Shown: positions 26,410 through 35,587, counted from the first letter of the stretch. The stretch is 64,000 nt of DNA from an uncultured Christensenella sp. (GCA_910584155.1 CAJTYG010000008.1:17462-81461), one strand, 5' to 3'. Notes: generated from the letters alone by a model not told the origin. Translations and numbers: made by a program.

Positions 26410-26953
26410 TTACATTTTCCAACAAAAAGCAAATGGAATATTGAATACACTAAGCATCAGTGTATTTAAACAAATACTTAATAGAAGCAACATTATACTT
26501 GTCGCATTTTGTCGATATTTATCGAAATTTATCTAAATTTGTAAAAACATTAATTTCTATCTTAGCCTGCCATTCCTTACCTGCCGCTTCGTTTGCCTCC
26601 TACAAAGCCTTGATTTGCTTTTGCAGCTCTATTAATAAATGTTGTTTCAAAAATTCATAGCTTTTACTGCTTTCCGCACTATTTTTAATGGTGGTGTCTG
26701 CCACAGCGAAGAAAGATTATAAGACGAGTCAGCAGTAAAATTTTTGTGAGTTAAATTCATCACGGGCATTTATGTATAAAAAAACAGTCATCGACTGCCT
26801 TGTTTTAGTATGTAATAAATATTTTATTAATATCAAAACAAAAATCAGCAAAAGATACAGAAAATTCTACAGGATCTGCTTCGCCGCTAAACAATTCTTC
26901 CATTAAACGCAATGCTTTGTTTATCATAATTTTCCCAATTAGATTTAAATGCT
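26410..26953. other. Gene-poor stretch with a possible coding relic
   Basis: No intact gene is seen. On the minus strand about 26530-26710 reads as a charged helical peptide (ADTTIKNSAESSKSYEFLK...) interrupted by one TAG and lacking a proper start, suggesting a decayed gene. A palindrome CAGTCATCGACTG (26785-26797) differs by one base from the HTH operator at 21867-21879. Confidence 0.3.
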
Positions 26954-27139
26954 TTATTTAAAACTATATTTCTTACAATTTTTCACATCCTCAATGACGT
27001 CATCATCAATTCCATTCTTAAATACTCTGCAATAGTGCTTTTCTTTATTTTCCTGTCCAACGATAGCTATATCATCGCCACTTTGACGCAATTCATCATA
27101 CTCTTTATCGTAAAAAATACAATTTTCACATTGTTTCAT
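26954..27139 (-). CDS. Small cysteine-rich (zinc-ribbon-like) protein
   Basis: 61 residues with the pattern C-x2-C-I-F-Y-D ... H-Y-C-R-V-F-x-N-G-I-D-D-x-V ... N-C. Four to five Cys in two pairs suggest a metal-binding knuckle of a type often found in phage- or mobile-element-borne proteins (recognised by pattern only). A strong GAAGGAGG ribosome site precedes the ATG, which overlaps the stop of the leader ORF 27136-27225 as ATGA. Confidence 0.65.
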   Translation of the reverse strand: MKQCENCIFYDKEYDELRQSGDDIAIVGQENKEKHYCRVFKNGIDDDVIEDVKNCKKYSFK

Positions 27140-27225
27140 CTTTTAAAGCCTCCTTCAACATTTTTTTGTATACTTCCGAGTTGCCTCCTTTCTCTGCGAT
27201 GACGTAACTTCCAAACCTTTTTCAT
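27136..27225 (-). CDS. Short basic leader ORF coupled to the cysteine-rich gene
   Basis: 29 codons, strongly basic (MKKVWKLRHRRERRQL...). It begins 5 nt after a GAGGT ribosome site that is part of promoter copy 2, and its TGA overlaps the next ATG (ATGA). Translational coupling is therefore plausible. No family recognised. Confidence 0.45.
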   Translation of the reverse strand: MKKVWKLRHRRERRQLGSIQKNVEGGFKR

Positions 27226-27230
27226 TTCTA

Positions 27231-27277
27231 ACCTCAAAGCTTTTTTAAATTATATCTCATTTATTCCGCCGTGTAAC
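27231..27277 (-). repeat. Promoter-leader cassette, copy 2
   Basis: Diverged copy of 26363-26409. It holds TATAAT (27249-27254) and GAGGT; its -35 is weaker than in copy 1. It drives the leader ORF and the cysteine-rich gene. The 27278-27403 gap beyond it holds nothing recognisable. Confidence 0.6.
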
Positions 27278-27403
27278 TGTGTAAACTACTATTTAAAATA
27301 ATACGGCATATACAAATTGTTCTGCAATTATTAGTTATTTGTTTTAGTGACGAAATAAAAACGGCAAGCAATGATTACTGTATGACGTTCTACTTGCATT
27401 AAA

Positions 27404-28747
27404 CTAAAATAAAGTAGAGTGACTGCCATATTCCAATTTCGTCTCATATATAATTGCTTTGCTGTTTGGTTGATTTAGATATACAGAAACACTAAGCTTA
27501 GAATAAGCTTTATTGTCCGGCACTAAAAAAGTGATTGAGTCAACCCCAATACCGTTACTATTCACTTGTTTTACAAGTAAATATTCTTTTTTAGCTGCAT
27601 TTGACCCTGTAAATGCGATATTTAAAATCGAATTTTCTAAGGTCTCATATTTAACCGAAAATATAAGCGTTTGGTTTTTAAATTTATCTTTATCAATGTC
27701 TTGCAATAGTATTGCCCAACTCACCGTTTCATCTCCACAGGATAGGTTATGACTGGTTTTGTCATAGATCGATTTCCTTGATAAGATTATTTCCCAGTTT
27801 GAAAGATTATTGTCTGCATCTACGCAAAATGCAGAATTGGGCAATAGAGATACAATATTTTTATTTTGAATAAAATATTCCATTCGCTTTTGTTTTTCCA
27901 AAAGATTAAAATATTTTGTATAAATTTCTTTTAGTTCATTTAATCGTTCCTTTTGATTATCTGTTTCTTCCACAACAATTTTAACGGCTTTGAAAAGATA
28001 ATCATAGTAATCATCAACGAAATGTAGCGGGTCTTTTCCCCACAAATGCTGCACGGAGCCTAATGCATTATCCGGCACTTCGATCACATTGATATCGGGA
28101 TATTTATTTTCTATATATTGATAGCAGTATTTAAGCATATTTCTAATTTTTAATATATAGCCGGTAGGATATTCTACAATTTGTTTATTGACATCATCTA
28201 AATGCTTTTTAACAGGATAGTTGTTTATTAATATAATTTGCTTATCATTATAATACTTCCTGAAAATTGCTATATATTTGTCAAGAGCATTATCTAATTC
28301 GCCCTGCGACAACTCGACTTCTTTTAGTATGCAATTTTCGAGATGTTTGAATTTCGAAAATTCATCCTTAAACAATTGTAAATATCTTGTCCCGGTTACA
28401 AAAATTTCTTTGCCTGTAGGGAAAATAACTTTGGTAGGTTTAAATCTGAGTTCGCATAGATCCAAAATCAAATAGTCTGACTGTCCGCCTTTTAATATAT
28501 GATTTTCTACCCCTCCCCAATGAAAATCAAAATAAACATTTCTCTTTACAAAATTGGTCCATTCAAACACATCAAGATCTTCAATAGTAAATAGCGATTC
28601 GCTTTTTGAATCATCTACTATTGAAAGCGGACTTACAAACTGAACAAATTTATCAACTTTAAATTTTTCACATGGATTAAGTCTAAATATATCTCTACAT
28701 ACACAACAACCAACTATATTGAAACTGATTGCCTCTCTTTGCATCAT
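27404..28747 (-). CDS. DUF6270 (SGNH-like) glycan-biosynthesis protein with C-terminal beta domain
   Basis: 447 residues, soluble. The N-terminus (FNIVGCCVCRDIFR) matches the G-x-C-V-x-R-D-I-F signature of DUF6270, a family found in polysaccharide loci. The domain spans about residues 8-255 and ends with DPLHFVDDYYDYL, resembling the D-x-x-H block of SGNH hydrolases. A short coiled coil (255-295) leads to a beta-rich C-terminal domain (about 300-445) that is also present in the divergently placed pyruvyl-transferase-like protein at 28986-30635. Base composition is much more AT-rich than the flanks. It probably modifies a surface polymer; substrate unknown. Confidence 0.75.
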   Translation of the reverse strand: MMQREAISFNIVGCCVCRDIFRLNPCEKFKVDKFVQFVSPLSIVDDSKSESLFTIEDLDVFEWTNFVKRNVYFDFHWGGVENHILKGGQSDYLILDLCELRFKPTKVIFPTGKEIFVTGTRYLQLFKDEFSKFKHLENCILKEVELSQGELDNALDKYIAIFRKYYNDKQIILINNYPVKKHLDDVNKQIVEYPTGYILKIRNMLKYCYQYIENKYPDINVIEVPDNALGSVQHLWGKDPLHFVDDYYDYLFKAVKIVVEETDNQKERLNELKEIYTKYFNLLEKQKRMEYFIQNKNIVSLLPNSAFCVDADNNLSNWEIILSRKSIYDKTSHNLSCGDETVSWAILLQDIDKDKFKNQTLIFSVKYETLENSILNIAFTGSNAAKKEYLLVKQVNSNGIGVDSITFLVPDNKAYSKLSVSVYLNQPNSKAIIYETKLEYGSHSTLF

Positions 28748-28782
28748 AACTTATACTTTGCCTCATAACCGATATTTTTCAT

Positions 28783-28948
28783 ATCTTAACATCAATTTAT
28801 ATCACTGTCAACTTTGATATACGATAACACCGCAAAGACATTCCTCAACTTGGACAATATTTAAAGGTAAAACTATTTATATATATCCATTCGATATTTA
28901 AATCTAAACAAAATTTATATTGATTATTTAATCCAAAACAAGTATAAT
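28783..28948. promoter_or_regulatory. Divergent promoters of the DUF6270 and pyruvyl-transferase genes
   Basis: Leftward: TTGACA (28806-28811), 17 nt, TAAGAT (28783-28788). Rightward: TTGATT (28920-28925), 17 nt, TATAAT (28943-28948), followed by a GAGGTTAAA ribosome site. The two genes can be expressed from one control region. Confidence 0.6.
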
Positions 28949-28985
28949 AAAACCGTTATATGCAAACTGTTATTTAGAGGTTAAA

Positions 28986-30635
28986 ATGAAAATTGCATTA
29001 TTAAAAAATCTTCCCACTACATCAAAAAACAAAAATGAACTATTTAAAAATGTAGGTGGTAATACAGGAAATATAGTCTATTGGGAAAGCATAATTAGGC
29101 TTTTTAACCCTGATATTATACCATATGTTGAAAATGCAAAATTTGCAGATTATGATGCCGTAATAATAACAGATTTATGTTGGATAAGAGAAAATGTCGA
29201 TTATGATTATATTGAATCCTATATCGATAAATATGATATACCTTTTATACCTATGAGCATAGGTTTGCAAAACAGCAACTTTAATCCTAATTTTAAACTT
29301 AGCGATCAGCTTGTAAGAATGCTAAATAAAATGCAACGGAAAGCTGTTCTCGGAGTCAGAGGAAAGTACACTGCCTCTATTTTAATAAAACACGGCATTA
29401 CAAACATTGCCGTTATCGGTTGCCCGTCCATGTATTATTGGAATAATAGAAATTTAAAAATCGAAGATAACAATAAGCCCATAAATGTCTGTTGTAATTT
29501 TAAAAGCTTTGGAGAAAAACTTAACTCAAAAGAAGTATCCATATTGGAATATTTTGCCAAACATAATTTTATGTTTGTCGAACAAACTAAAGGCGAAATA
29601 GAATTTCATCATGTTCCCAGTAAAATAGATTTACAATCTATAAAAAAATATCTTGATCAAAACACACTATTGGATTTCAACTACCGTTCTTGGTGCGACA
29701 GATTAAAAGATTATAATTTTTCTTTAGGCTTTAGATTCCATGGAAATGTTTTGCCGCTACAACAAAATATTAAATCACTGTTTATAACTATTGACTCAAG
29801 GACACAAGAGATGATAGATTTGTTTCATTTGCCACACATAAAAAAAGAGGACTTCAATATAAACAAATCAATAGAGTATTATTTTAACCTTGCCGATTAC
29901 AATGACTTTAATGCAAATTATCCTAAAATGTATGATACTTTTACTAAATTTGTATCAGATAACAATTTAGAATTCAGCGAATACGCAACGCCCCTAAAAT
30001 TTGTTGCTAAAGAAAATGTAAATACTATAGACAGCATAAAAACTCGAGATTACTCAACTATAGAAGATAACGCATGTCAAGATTCTTTAAGTTTAAAAGT
30101 CAGTAAAAATGCAAATAGAATTAACTATGAGATCAAATTAACAGGTGATTTGGATAATATTGACAATAAAAGCTTTAACATAATATACGATTGCAATATG
30201 TTGAATATTATTAAAGATTGTTGTTTTGACAGTGTTGAAGATAATGGGGCACCCAACTGGCAATTATCGCATTCTAAAACTGCGGCTTTCAACATTCAAG
30301 ATAAAAAGTTGAAATGCGGCGATGAATACAATCCTTGGTGCGTCTTATCCTACAAGTTAAATTATGCCGATCTAAAAGGGCAGCAAATTCTGTTAAGCAT
30401 CAAAAGTCAGTCTGTTGACAATTCTAAATTGAATATAGCTATTCGCTATAAACAAAACGATGTCCCGTTCAAATATATATTTAATCGCATTCTTCAAAAT
30501 GACACAGCATCAACCGATACTTTTACAATTTTTATACCGAATGATTTGCCTGACAATACAGACCTCAATGTTGCAATATATTTAAACGAGTCAAATTCTG
30601 AAGCTATTGTTAACGAAGTTAAATTATTCTGTTGA
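28986..30635 (+). CDS. Polysaccharide pyruvyl transferase-family protein with C-terminal beta domain
   Basis: 549 residues, cytosolic. The N-terminal domain (about 1-340) has the PS_pyruv_trans features: GGNTGNIVYWESI near the start, IPMSIGLQN, VLGVRGKYTASIL and the LGFRFHGNVLPLQ block, including the conserved R-x-H-G. Family members add ketal pyruvate to sugars of cell-wall or capsular glycans. A linker leads to a C-terminal beta-rich domain (about 405-549) homologous to the end of the DUF6270 protein (shared pattern NW, L-x-CGDE, W-x-x-L, NS-x-LNIA, YLN-x-x-NS). GAGGTTAAA precedes the ATG. Confidence 0.82.
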   Translation: MKIALLKNLPTTSKNKNELFKNVGGNTGNIVYWESIIRLFNPDIIPYVENAKFADYDAVIITDLCWIRENVDYDYIESYIDKYDIPFIPMSIGLQNSNFNPNFKLSDQLVRMLNKMQRKAVLGVRGKYTASILIKHGITNIAVIGCPSMYYWNNRNLKIEDNNKPINVCCNFKSFGEKLNSKEVSILEYFAKHNFMFVEQTKGEIEFHHVPSKIDLQSIKKYLDQNTLLDFNYRSWCDRLKDYNFSLGFRFHGNVLPLQQNIKSLFITIDSRTQEMIDLFHLPHIKKEDFNINKSIEYYFNLADYNDFNANYPKMYDTFTKFVSDNNLEFSEYATPLKFVAKENVNTIDSIKTRDYSTIEDNACQDSLSLKVSKNANRINYEIKLTGDLDNIDNKSFNIIYDCNMLNIIKDCCFDSVEDNGAPNWQLSHSKTAAFNIQDKKLKCGDEYNPWCVLSYKLNYADLKGQQILLSIKSQSVDNSKLNIAIRYKQNDVPFKYIFNRILQNDTASTDTFTIFIPNDLPDNTDLNVAIYLNESNSEAIVNEVKLFC

Positions 30636-30646
30636 TATAGAAAATT

Positions 30647-30676
30647 AAAACCGCCGAAAACTCTCTCGGCGGTTTT
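30647..30676. terminator. Bidirectional terminator between convergent glycan genes
   Basis: AAAACCGCCGA pairs with TCGGCGGTTTT across an 8-nt loop. Confidence 0.85.
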
Positions 30677-30730
30677 AATTATAACTTTTGCAAATAAAGA
30701 ACTATCTAATAAAACAAAACTTACAATATG

Positions 30731-33700
30731 TTATTTAGACTTTTTCTTTAGCACTTTTGATAATTTTGCCCAAAACGCTTTTCTGTCGCTAAAGAACAAG
30801 ACCATTGCTCTTTTACTTCTAGGCAATCTCTTAAATTCTTCTGATTCACAAATTTTATTTGTTGAGTACGCAATCTGCTTGCTATTAAAATTAGCTGCAA
30901 CTTGACTGTTCAGTTCAAATTGCCAAATATCCATCAGAGAACCTTTTTCGTAGTTAAAATACATGACGTCCTCGGCTTGACAAAGTCTAAAAGGATACAA
31001 ATCCTTGCTGGGCATTTGATTTAAGAAAATTTCAAACGGCATTGAAATTTCTTCACTGCGGAAATCAAACATGAAATCATACTCGGCAAACAGATTGCAG
31101 TATGCCTCTATAAAATCTATCATACCTCGTTTCATTTCCTCACAAACAAATCTTTCGGCATAATTGCATTCCTTAATTTCAAATATAGGTGACAAATTGT
31201 CTTGCTTCATCTCATAACCTATACAGGACGGTGCCAATTCCGAGAAGAAATACTCTCTTACTATTGACGTTATCTTTGGTGTATAAGGTAAATGTTCAAA
31301 AATGCGGAAACCGTTTTCTCTTGCCAATATTTGAGCGTTCATTCCCGCAGAATGTAAGAAGAAAACATCCAACGGTTTCCCGACAATATAAGATAGTATA
31401 CTTTGTATTCTACCGCTATAACCCAAATCAAACGTAAGGCATTTGCCTTCAAACACATCTTTGATTTTAACTTTCTTAGGCAAATTCATTTCGTTTAATT
31501 TAGCAAAATCAAAAAACTTGTTTGCAATTTTTACAAACTTTTCGAAGCACTTTAAATTTGCAAAAGTTTCTTCAATCTCAATGTGCTCAATTAAAAGTTC
31601 TTTCTTGACTTGTTCAAGATTTACTATATATTCCTTCAACATATCCAAAATTGATTGTGGCGAATGTTTAATAACCGCAATACATTCTTGGACAACACCT
31701 ACGGAGTTTGCTTGCTCGATCATAAATGGCAATAATGCCCTACGTGATACATAAAAATATTCAGATTGTACAAATGATCCTATATGACGTTGTAATATAT
31801 CAAATGCAATTTTGGGCAAATATCCGTCCCTAGCAAGAAAAACAACTTTATTATAATCATTTGCCTGACAGGTACGTAAAATGCCATTGGCTACGCCCAA
31901 CATTTCGCCACCCAAAACATAGTTCCCAATAAAGTAAAAATTTGCATTATATCTTAGTTCATGGTTCCACGACGGATACGGCTTGTCAAAATTATTGTTT
32001 GCAATTATAGCATGATATGCATCTATCGGCAACAGGCTCAACGTTTTATCAATATTTGCAAAAGAGGACACTCCGCTCATAGATGCAGGATATACATCTC
32101 CGGTATAGTTGTCATTTTTATGAATATTTTGGAAAATCTCAAACGTTTTTCCAATAAAGCAACTGCCCATTCCACACTCGTTAGCTTTCACACAATCAGA
32201 GTTCCAATTATCGCCAAAATGTAATATGCTTGACGGCTTGACCTTCAGTTCTTTTATGGCACAATTAAACAATTTCCCGTCGACTTTCAATTTCCGTTTT
32301 TCGGAAGAAATAAACAGACCATCATAGTTTGTAATTCCCAGCTTGTTTAAAAGCTTAACAATAAATGTTTTGTCATAATACGTATCTGTAATTATAATAC
32401 GTTTTTTGCCCATCACGCCAGCAAGCTCATATAATTCTTTTGTATAGTTGCGGTTGAGACAAAGCGCTAAATCGGTTTTTTCTTCCATGGACTGCAAAAC
32501 ATCTTTCAATGATATATCCAATCCATAAATTCTTACAAACGTTTCATAAATTTCGCTTAATGTACAATCGTTACAATTTGGATTTTGCAGTCTTATGGCA
32601 TTTCGGCAAATATTTTCTGCCTCTATACGTTTTTGGGCAAAGGAATAAATTTTATTTTCTTGTAAAAACTTTTTGTATTTATTTTCAATAAATTCAAAAA
32701 GCCTTATTGCCGTCCCAAAAGGTCTACATGCTAATGTATCAAACAAGTCAAAAGAAATCACCTCAAATTTGGGGTCGCAAATTTTTTCTTTCAGTTTCTC
32801 GTTGTATCCCACCCCATTTTCCCAAGACGTGCGTATGTCATAAAAATAGAAATCATCAGGGTGTGAGAGCTCTAACTTGTCAAAATTAAAACTATTTAAA
32901 ATCAGCTGTTTAAACTCTCTGTTATTCCATAAATTGCGATAATGTAGCACATTACAGTTGATACGAAAATTTCTTGCTTTGTACTCATTAAATTCTTCTT
33001 GATACTTTTCAAATATATTATACTTATGCAAAAATGCTTCTAAAAAATCAAACACTCTTGCGACATCGCTTATATTCCTTTTAATCCTATTTAATGAAAT
33101 ACTTGCTGAAGTCGATGCTTCTTCATGCCTGAAATAAAAATATGCATCATGATTTGAAAATGCCATTTTTTTGCTATGATAAAATAATGCGGCAGAATAT
33201 GCAATATCCTCAGCCATTATAAGATGCTTATCTATCATTTTAAAATCAGAAAGACAATCTTGCCATAATTTCATCGAATATAGTTTATTCCAAACAGTAT
33301 GCCAAGCAAAATTAAGCCCCTCATCTTTCATAAATGTATCAAATATTTCTTGCCCTTCCAAAGATGCTCTGTTATGACATAAAGATCTATAATTATTATC
33401 AAAATAATATCCGGTATTGTTGACCTGGATAGTATTTGCCATAACCATATCGGCATTTTCCTCTTGCGCACGCTCTACCAACAAACGAATCCAATCCAAA
33501 GATATTGTATCGTCAGAGTCAACAAAGCAAATATAATCTCCGGTAGCTATTTCTGCTCCCGCCTGACGAGCATGAAATAACCCTCTGTTGTTGTCATAGG
33601 TAACTATTTTGATTCTTTCATCTATTTTACTGTAATTCTTTATAAGTTGCAAACTATTGTCAGGACTGGCATCATTTACACATATTACTTCAATATTTGT

Positions 33701-33799
33701 ATATGTCTGAGCCAATATACTGTTAATACACTTATTTAAAAAACGCTCCGTATTATAAATTGGTACCACAATTGAGACCAACGCATCCTGCCTTTTCAT
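30731..33799 (-). CDS. Trifunctional-looking glycan protein: GT2 + HAD + C-terminal surface-glycan domain
   Basis: 1,022 residues. Residues about 7-240 are a GT-A glycosyltransferase family 2 domain (VSIVVPIYNTERFL, VNDASPDNS, DSDD as the metal-binding DxD). Residues about 350-560 are a HAD-like domain with nucleophile motif SFDLFDTLA, the Lys region and HFGDNWNSD as the acidic motif IV. Residues about 590-1010 are a large domain (VFLARDGYLPKIAFDIL, YVSRRALLPF) often found fused to HAD modules in polysaccharide loci, function unknown. AGGAGTAATA precedes the ATG. It probably builds the surface glycan together with the two convergent or upstream genes. No TM segments. Confidence 0.82.
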   Translation of the reverse strand: MKRQDALVSIVVPIYNTERFLNKCINSILAQTYTNIEVICVNDASPDNSLQLIKNYSKIDERIKIVTYDNNRGLFHARQAGAEIATGDYICFVDSDDTISLDWIRLLVERAQEENADMVMANTIQVNNTGYYFDNNYRSLCHNRASLEGQEIFDTFMKDEGLNFAWHTVWNKLYSMKLWQDCLSDFKMIDKHLIMAEDIAYSAALFYHSKKMAFSNHDAYFYFRHEEASTSASISLNRIKRNISDVARVFDFLEAFLHKYNIFEKYQEEFNEYKARNFRINCNVLHYRNLWNNREFKQLILNSFNFDKLELSHPDDFYFYDIRTSWENGVGYNEKLKEKICDPKFEVISFDLFDTLACRPFGTAIRLFEFIENKYKKFLQENKIYSFAQKRIEAENICRNAIRLQNPNCNDCTLSEIYETFVRIYGLDISLKDVLQSMEEKTDLALCLNRNYTKELYELAGVMGKKRIIITDTYYDKTFIVKLLNKLGITNYDGLFISSEKRKLKVDGKLFNCAIKELKVKPSSILHFGDNWNSDCVKANECGMGSCFIGKTFEIFQNIHKNDNYTGDVYPASMSGVSSFANIDKTLSLLPIDAYHAIIANNNFDKPYPSWNHELRYNANFYFIGNYVLGGEMLGVANGILRTCQANDYNKVVFLARDGYLPKIAFDILQRHIGSFVQSEYFYVSRRALLPFMIEQANSVGVVQECIAVIKHSPQSILDMLKEYIVNLEQVKKELLIEHIEIEETFANLKCFEKFVKIANKFFDFAKLNEMNLPKKVKIKDVFEGKCLTFDLGYSGRIQSILSYIVGKPLDVFFLHSAGMNAQILARENGFRIFEHLPYTPKITSIVREYFFSELAPSCIGYEMKQDNLSPIFEIKECNYAERFVCEEMKRGMIDFIEAYCNLFAEYDFMFDFRSEEISMPFEIFLNQMPSKDLYPFRLCQAEDVMYFNYEKGSLMDIWQFELNSQVAANFNSKQIAYSTNKICESEEFKRLPRSKRAMVLFFSDRKAFWAKLSKVLKKKSK

Positions 33800-33852
33800 C
33801 TATATTACTCCTATTATGTTATCATGTATATAAATAGCAATATTTATTATTA

Positions 33853-33881
33853 TAATACCATACTCATTTTTTTCCGTCAAT
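33853..33881 (-). promoter_or_regulatory. Promoter of the GT2-HAD gene
   Basis: Reading leftward: TTGACG (33876-33881), 17-nt spacer, TATTAT (33853-33858). The next 250 bp (33882-34135) are AT-rich with no gene seen. Confidence 0.6.
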
Positions 33882-34135
33882 AAATTAATAATAGACGGGC
33901 AAAGAGCTTCTTACTTAAATTTATATAAAATTAAACTAAAATGTCATCATTTACTCATTCTGGACGCAGAACTTAAAATCGAATACTATAATTATTGCTA
34001 AATAGCCTCTTTGGCAATTTATTTTGGACTACTAACGTAAAAAAAGCAGGTTTTTGAACAAAAATCGCTCAATTTACTGAATAATTTGCATAATAGAAAC
34101 AGCCTCATAAATGATGATTTTCATCCCTGAAAAAT

Positions 34136-34160
34136 GGAAAAGCCCTACTGTTTAGTAGGG
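34136..34160 (-). terminator. Terminator of the tRNA-Ser transcript
   Basis: CCCTACT/AGTAGGG hairpin (34143-34160) followed leftward by CTTTTCCATTTTT. Confidence 0.75.
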
Positions 34161-34163
34161 TTT

Positions 34164-34255
34164 TGGCGGAGAAAGAGGGATTTGAACCCTCGCTACGATT
34201 CTCTCGTACTACTCCCTTAGCAGGGGAGCCCCTTCGGCCTCTTGGGTATTTCTCC
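34164..34255 (-). tRNA. tRNA-Ser (anticodon GCU)
   Basis: 92 nt on the minus strand including an encoded CCA. The acceptor stem GGAGAAA/TTTCTCC is perfect. The anticodon arm CTCCC-CTGCTAA-GGGAG gives GCU, reading AGC/AGU. A long variable arm typical of Ser tRNAs and a T-arm GAGGG-TTCAAAT-CCCTC are present. It lies at the right edge of the AT-rich glycan region. Confidence 0.97.
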
Positions 34256-34400
34256 AAAGGTTTGCCAAAGACAAACGTATTGATATTTGGCGCACAGTCT
34301 GTCACGGGTATCGAGCTGCGCTCACGCATGACGGCAACTAAGCATAGGCTGTGCGACCTGTATATATTAACACGCCGACGAAATGATGTCAATAATATTT

Positions 34401-34462
34401 GGCAAGGAAGTGATTTAAACGGGCGACCAAACCACTTTACCGTGAAAGCGGAATGACCGCCT
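34401..34462 (-). pseudogene. Degenerate tRNA relic
   Basis: The minus strand keeps a CCA-like 3' end, a T-loop-like GTTTAAATC and an anticodon-arm-like CACGGTAAAGTG, but the acceptor 5' strand and T-stem pairing are lost. It looks like a decayed tRNA 3' part; the original identity cannot be told. Confidence 0.35.
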
Positions 34463-34468
34463 TAGGTT

Positions 34469-35587
34469 TTACCACTTGTTTTCCACATACTCACAGAAGG
34501 CGTACATGTCCTTGATTTGCAGCTTTGTGCCGTCGTCGAGGATGACGGTTCCGTTCCAAAGTCCGTGCACCTGATGCGAGTGCATACGCACGATATTGAG
34601 ACCGTTCATATCCGAATGGTGGTCGAAGGTGGGCGTCATTGTCATATCAAATCTGCCATCCTCCGAGATAAAGTGCCACGGCTCCATATACTTATCGGGT
34701 TTTGGGAACACCTCTACGTCCACCGAGCCGATTTTGTGCGCCACGCCGTCGTAGAAGAGGCAGGTTTCGGTGGCATTGCTTTCGTCGCCGATACCCCACG
34801 TGATTTCAAAGCCGAAAATATGGTTGTTGCCGTTTTCGTCCTTGAGATAGGTTGCGCCGTTTCCCCAATACCACACGTTTTTATACGGCCACACGCCCCT
34901 GCCCCAATCGAGCACGCAGAATGTGTCGCTCTTATCGAAAGTATATTCCTCGTCGCCCCACTTATACGTGCCCTCGCATGGCATACAGTTTTGCTTCATC
35001 GTCATAAAGAAGCGGGTGGACATATATTCGCCCTTTTTCTTAAATGGTGTCACTATGGTAATGTTTTGGTGGTCCTCAAACAGATCCATTTGGAATTTTG
35101 CCTCGACCGTCTGTCCCTTTGCAGGTCCGACAAACTCGAGCGTACGTGACGTTTTATCCGTCACTGCACGGAAGAGATATTTGCCCTTTTTATATTCCAC
35201 GACATTGGGGCAATCGCAATTTTCGGGCAGAATGACTTTATTTTTGCCGCCAAGCCAAAGCGCCATACTCGATATGACCTTTTGCTCATTGCCGCTTATA
35301 TCTACGAGATTTGCCGAAGCATATCCGCCTATCGAGATATTAGCGATAGATATCTGCACCATATATTTGCCGTTGCTGACCTGATAAAAGTCCCATTCCT
35401 TACCTCTCCACTGAGGGCGTGCAAGCGTACGGTCATACTTAAAGATGTTGTGACGTGCCCAACCGCCTCTTATCTGTAGGTTGCCGTCATCATCAAGGAG
35501 CTGAATGGGCTTTGTATATTCCACCTGTCTGCGCTTTTTATCAAGCTCCTGCCAACCGACATAAGTCTTTTTCACTTCATTTGCCAT
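34469..35587 (-). CDS. DUF2804 family protein
   Basis: 372 residues, soluble, beta-rich, no signal peptide. The pattern GWARHNIFKYDR, the RPQWRGKEWDFYQV block and the late MHSHQVHGLWNGTVIL strand match DUF2804, a family distantly like lipocalin/hydratase beta-barrels whose function is not established. A strong GGAGGG ribosome site lies 6 nt before the ATG. It is monocistronic, with its own promoter. Confidence 0.85.
   Translation of the reverse strand: MANEVKKTYVGWQELDKKRRQVEYTKPIQLLDDDGNLQIRGGWARHNIFKYDRTLARPQWRGKEWDFYQVSNGKYMVQISIANISIGGYASANLVDISGNEQKVISSMALWLGGKNKVILPENCDCPNVVEYKKGKYLFRAVTDKTSRTLEFVGPAKGQTVEAKFQMDLFEDHQNITIVTPFKKKGEYMSTRFFMTMKQNCMPCEGTYKWGDEEYTFDKSDTFCVLDWGRGVWPYKNVWYWGNGATYLKDENGNNHIFGFEITWGIGDESNATETCLFYDGVAHKIGSVDVEVFPKPDKYMEPWHFISEDGRFDMTMTPTFDHHSDMNGLNIVRMHSHQVHGLWNGTVILDDGTKLQIKDMYAFCEYVENKW

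Noticed and set aside
26460..26660. 66-codon plus-strand frame
   Set aside because: No ribosome site, no recognisable family, AT-rich gap; the opposite strand shows a clearer coding relic.
26690..26720. Left attachment-site copy of the tRNA-Ser 3' end
   Set aside because: A GCGAAGAAAGA stretch resembles the tRNA end over about 10 bp only, too short to claim integration.
34163..34456. Plus-strand frame starting MAEKEGFEPS
   Set aside because: This is the well-known false translation of an antisense tRNA-Ser and the adjacent tRNA relic.
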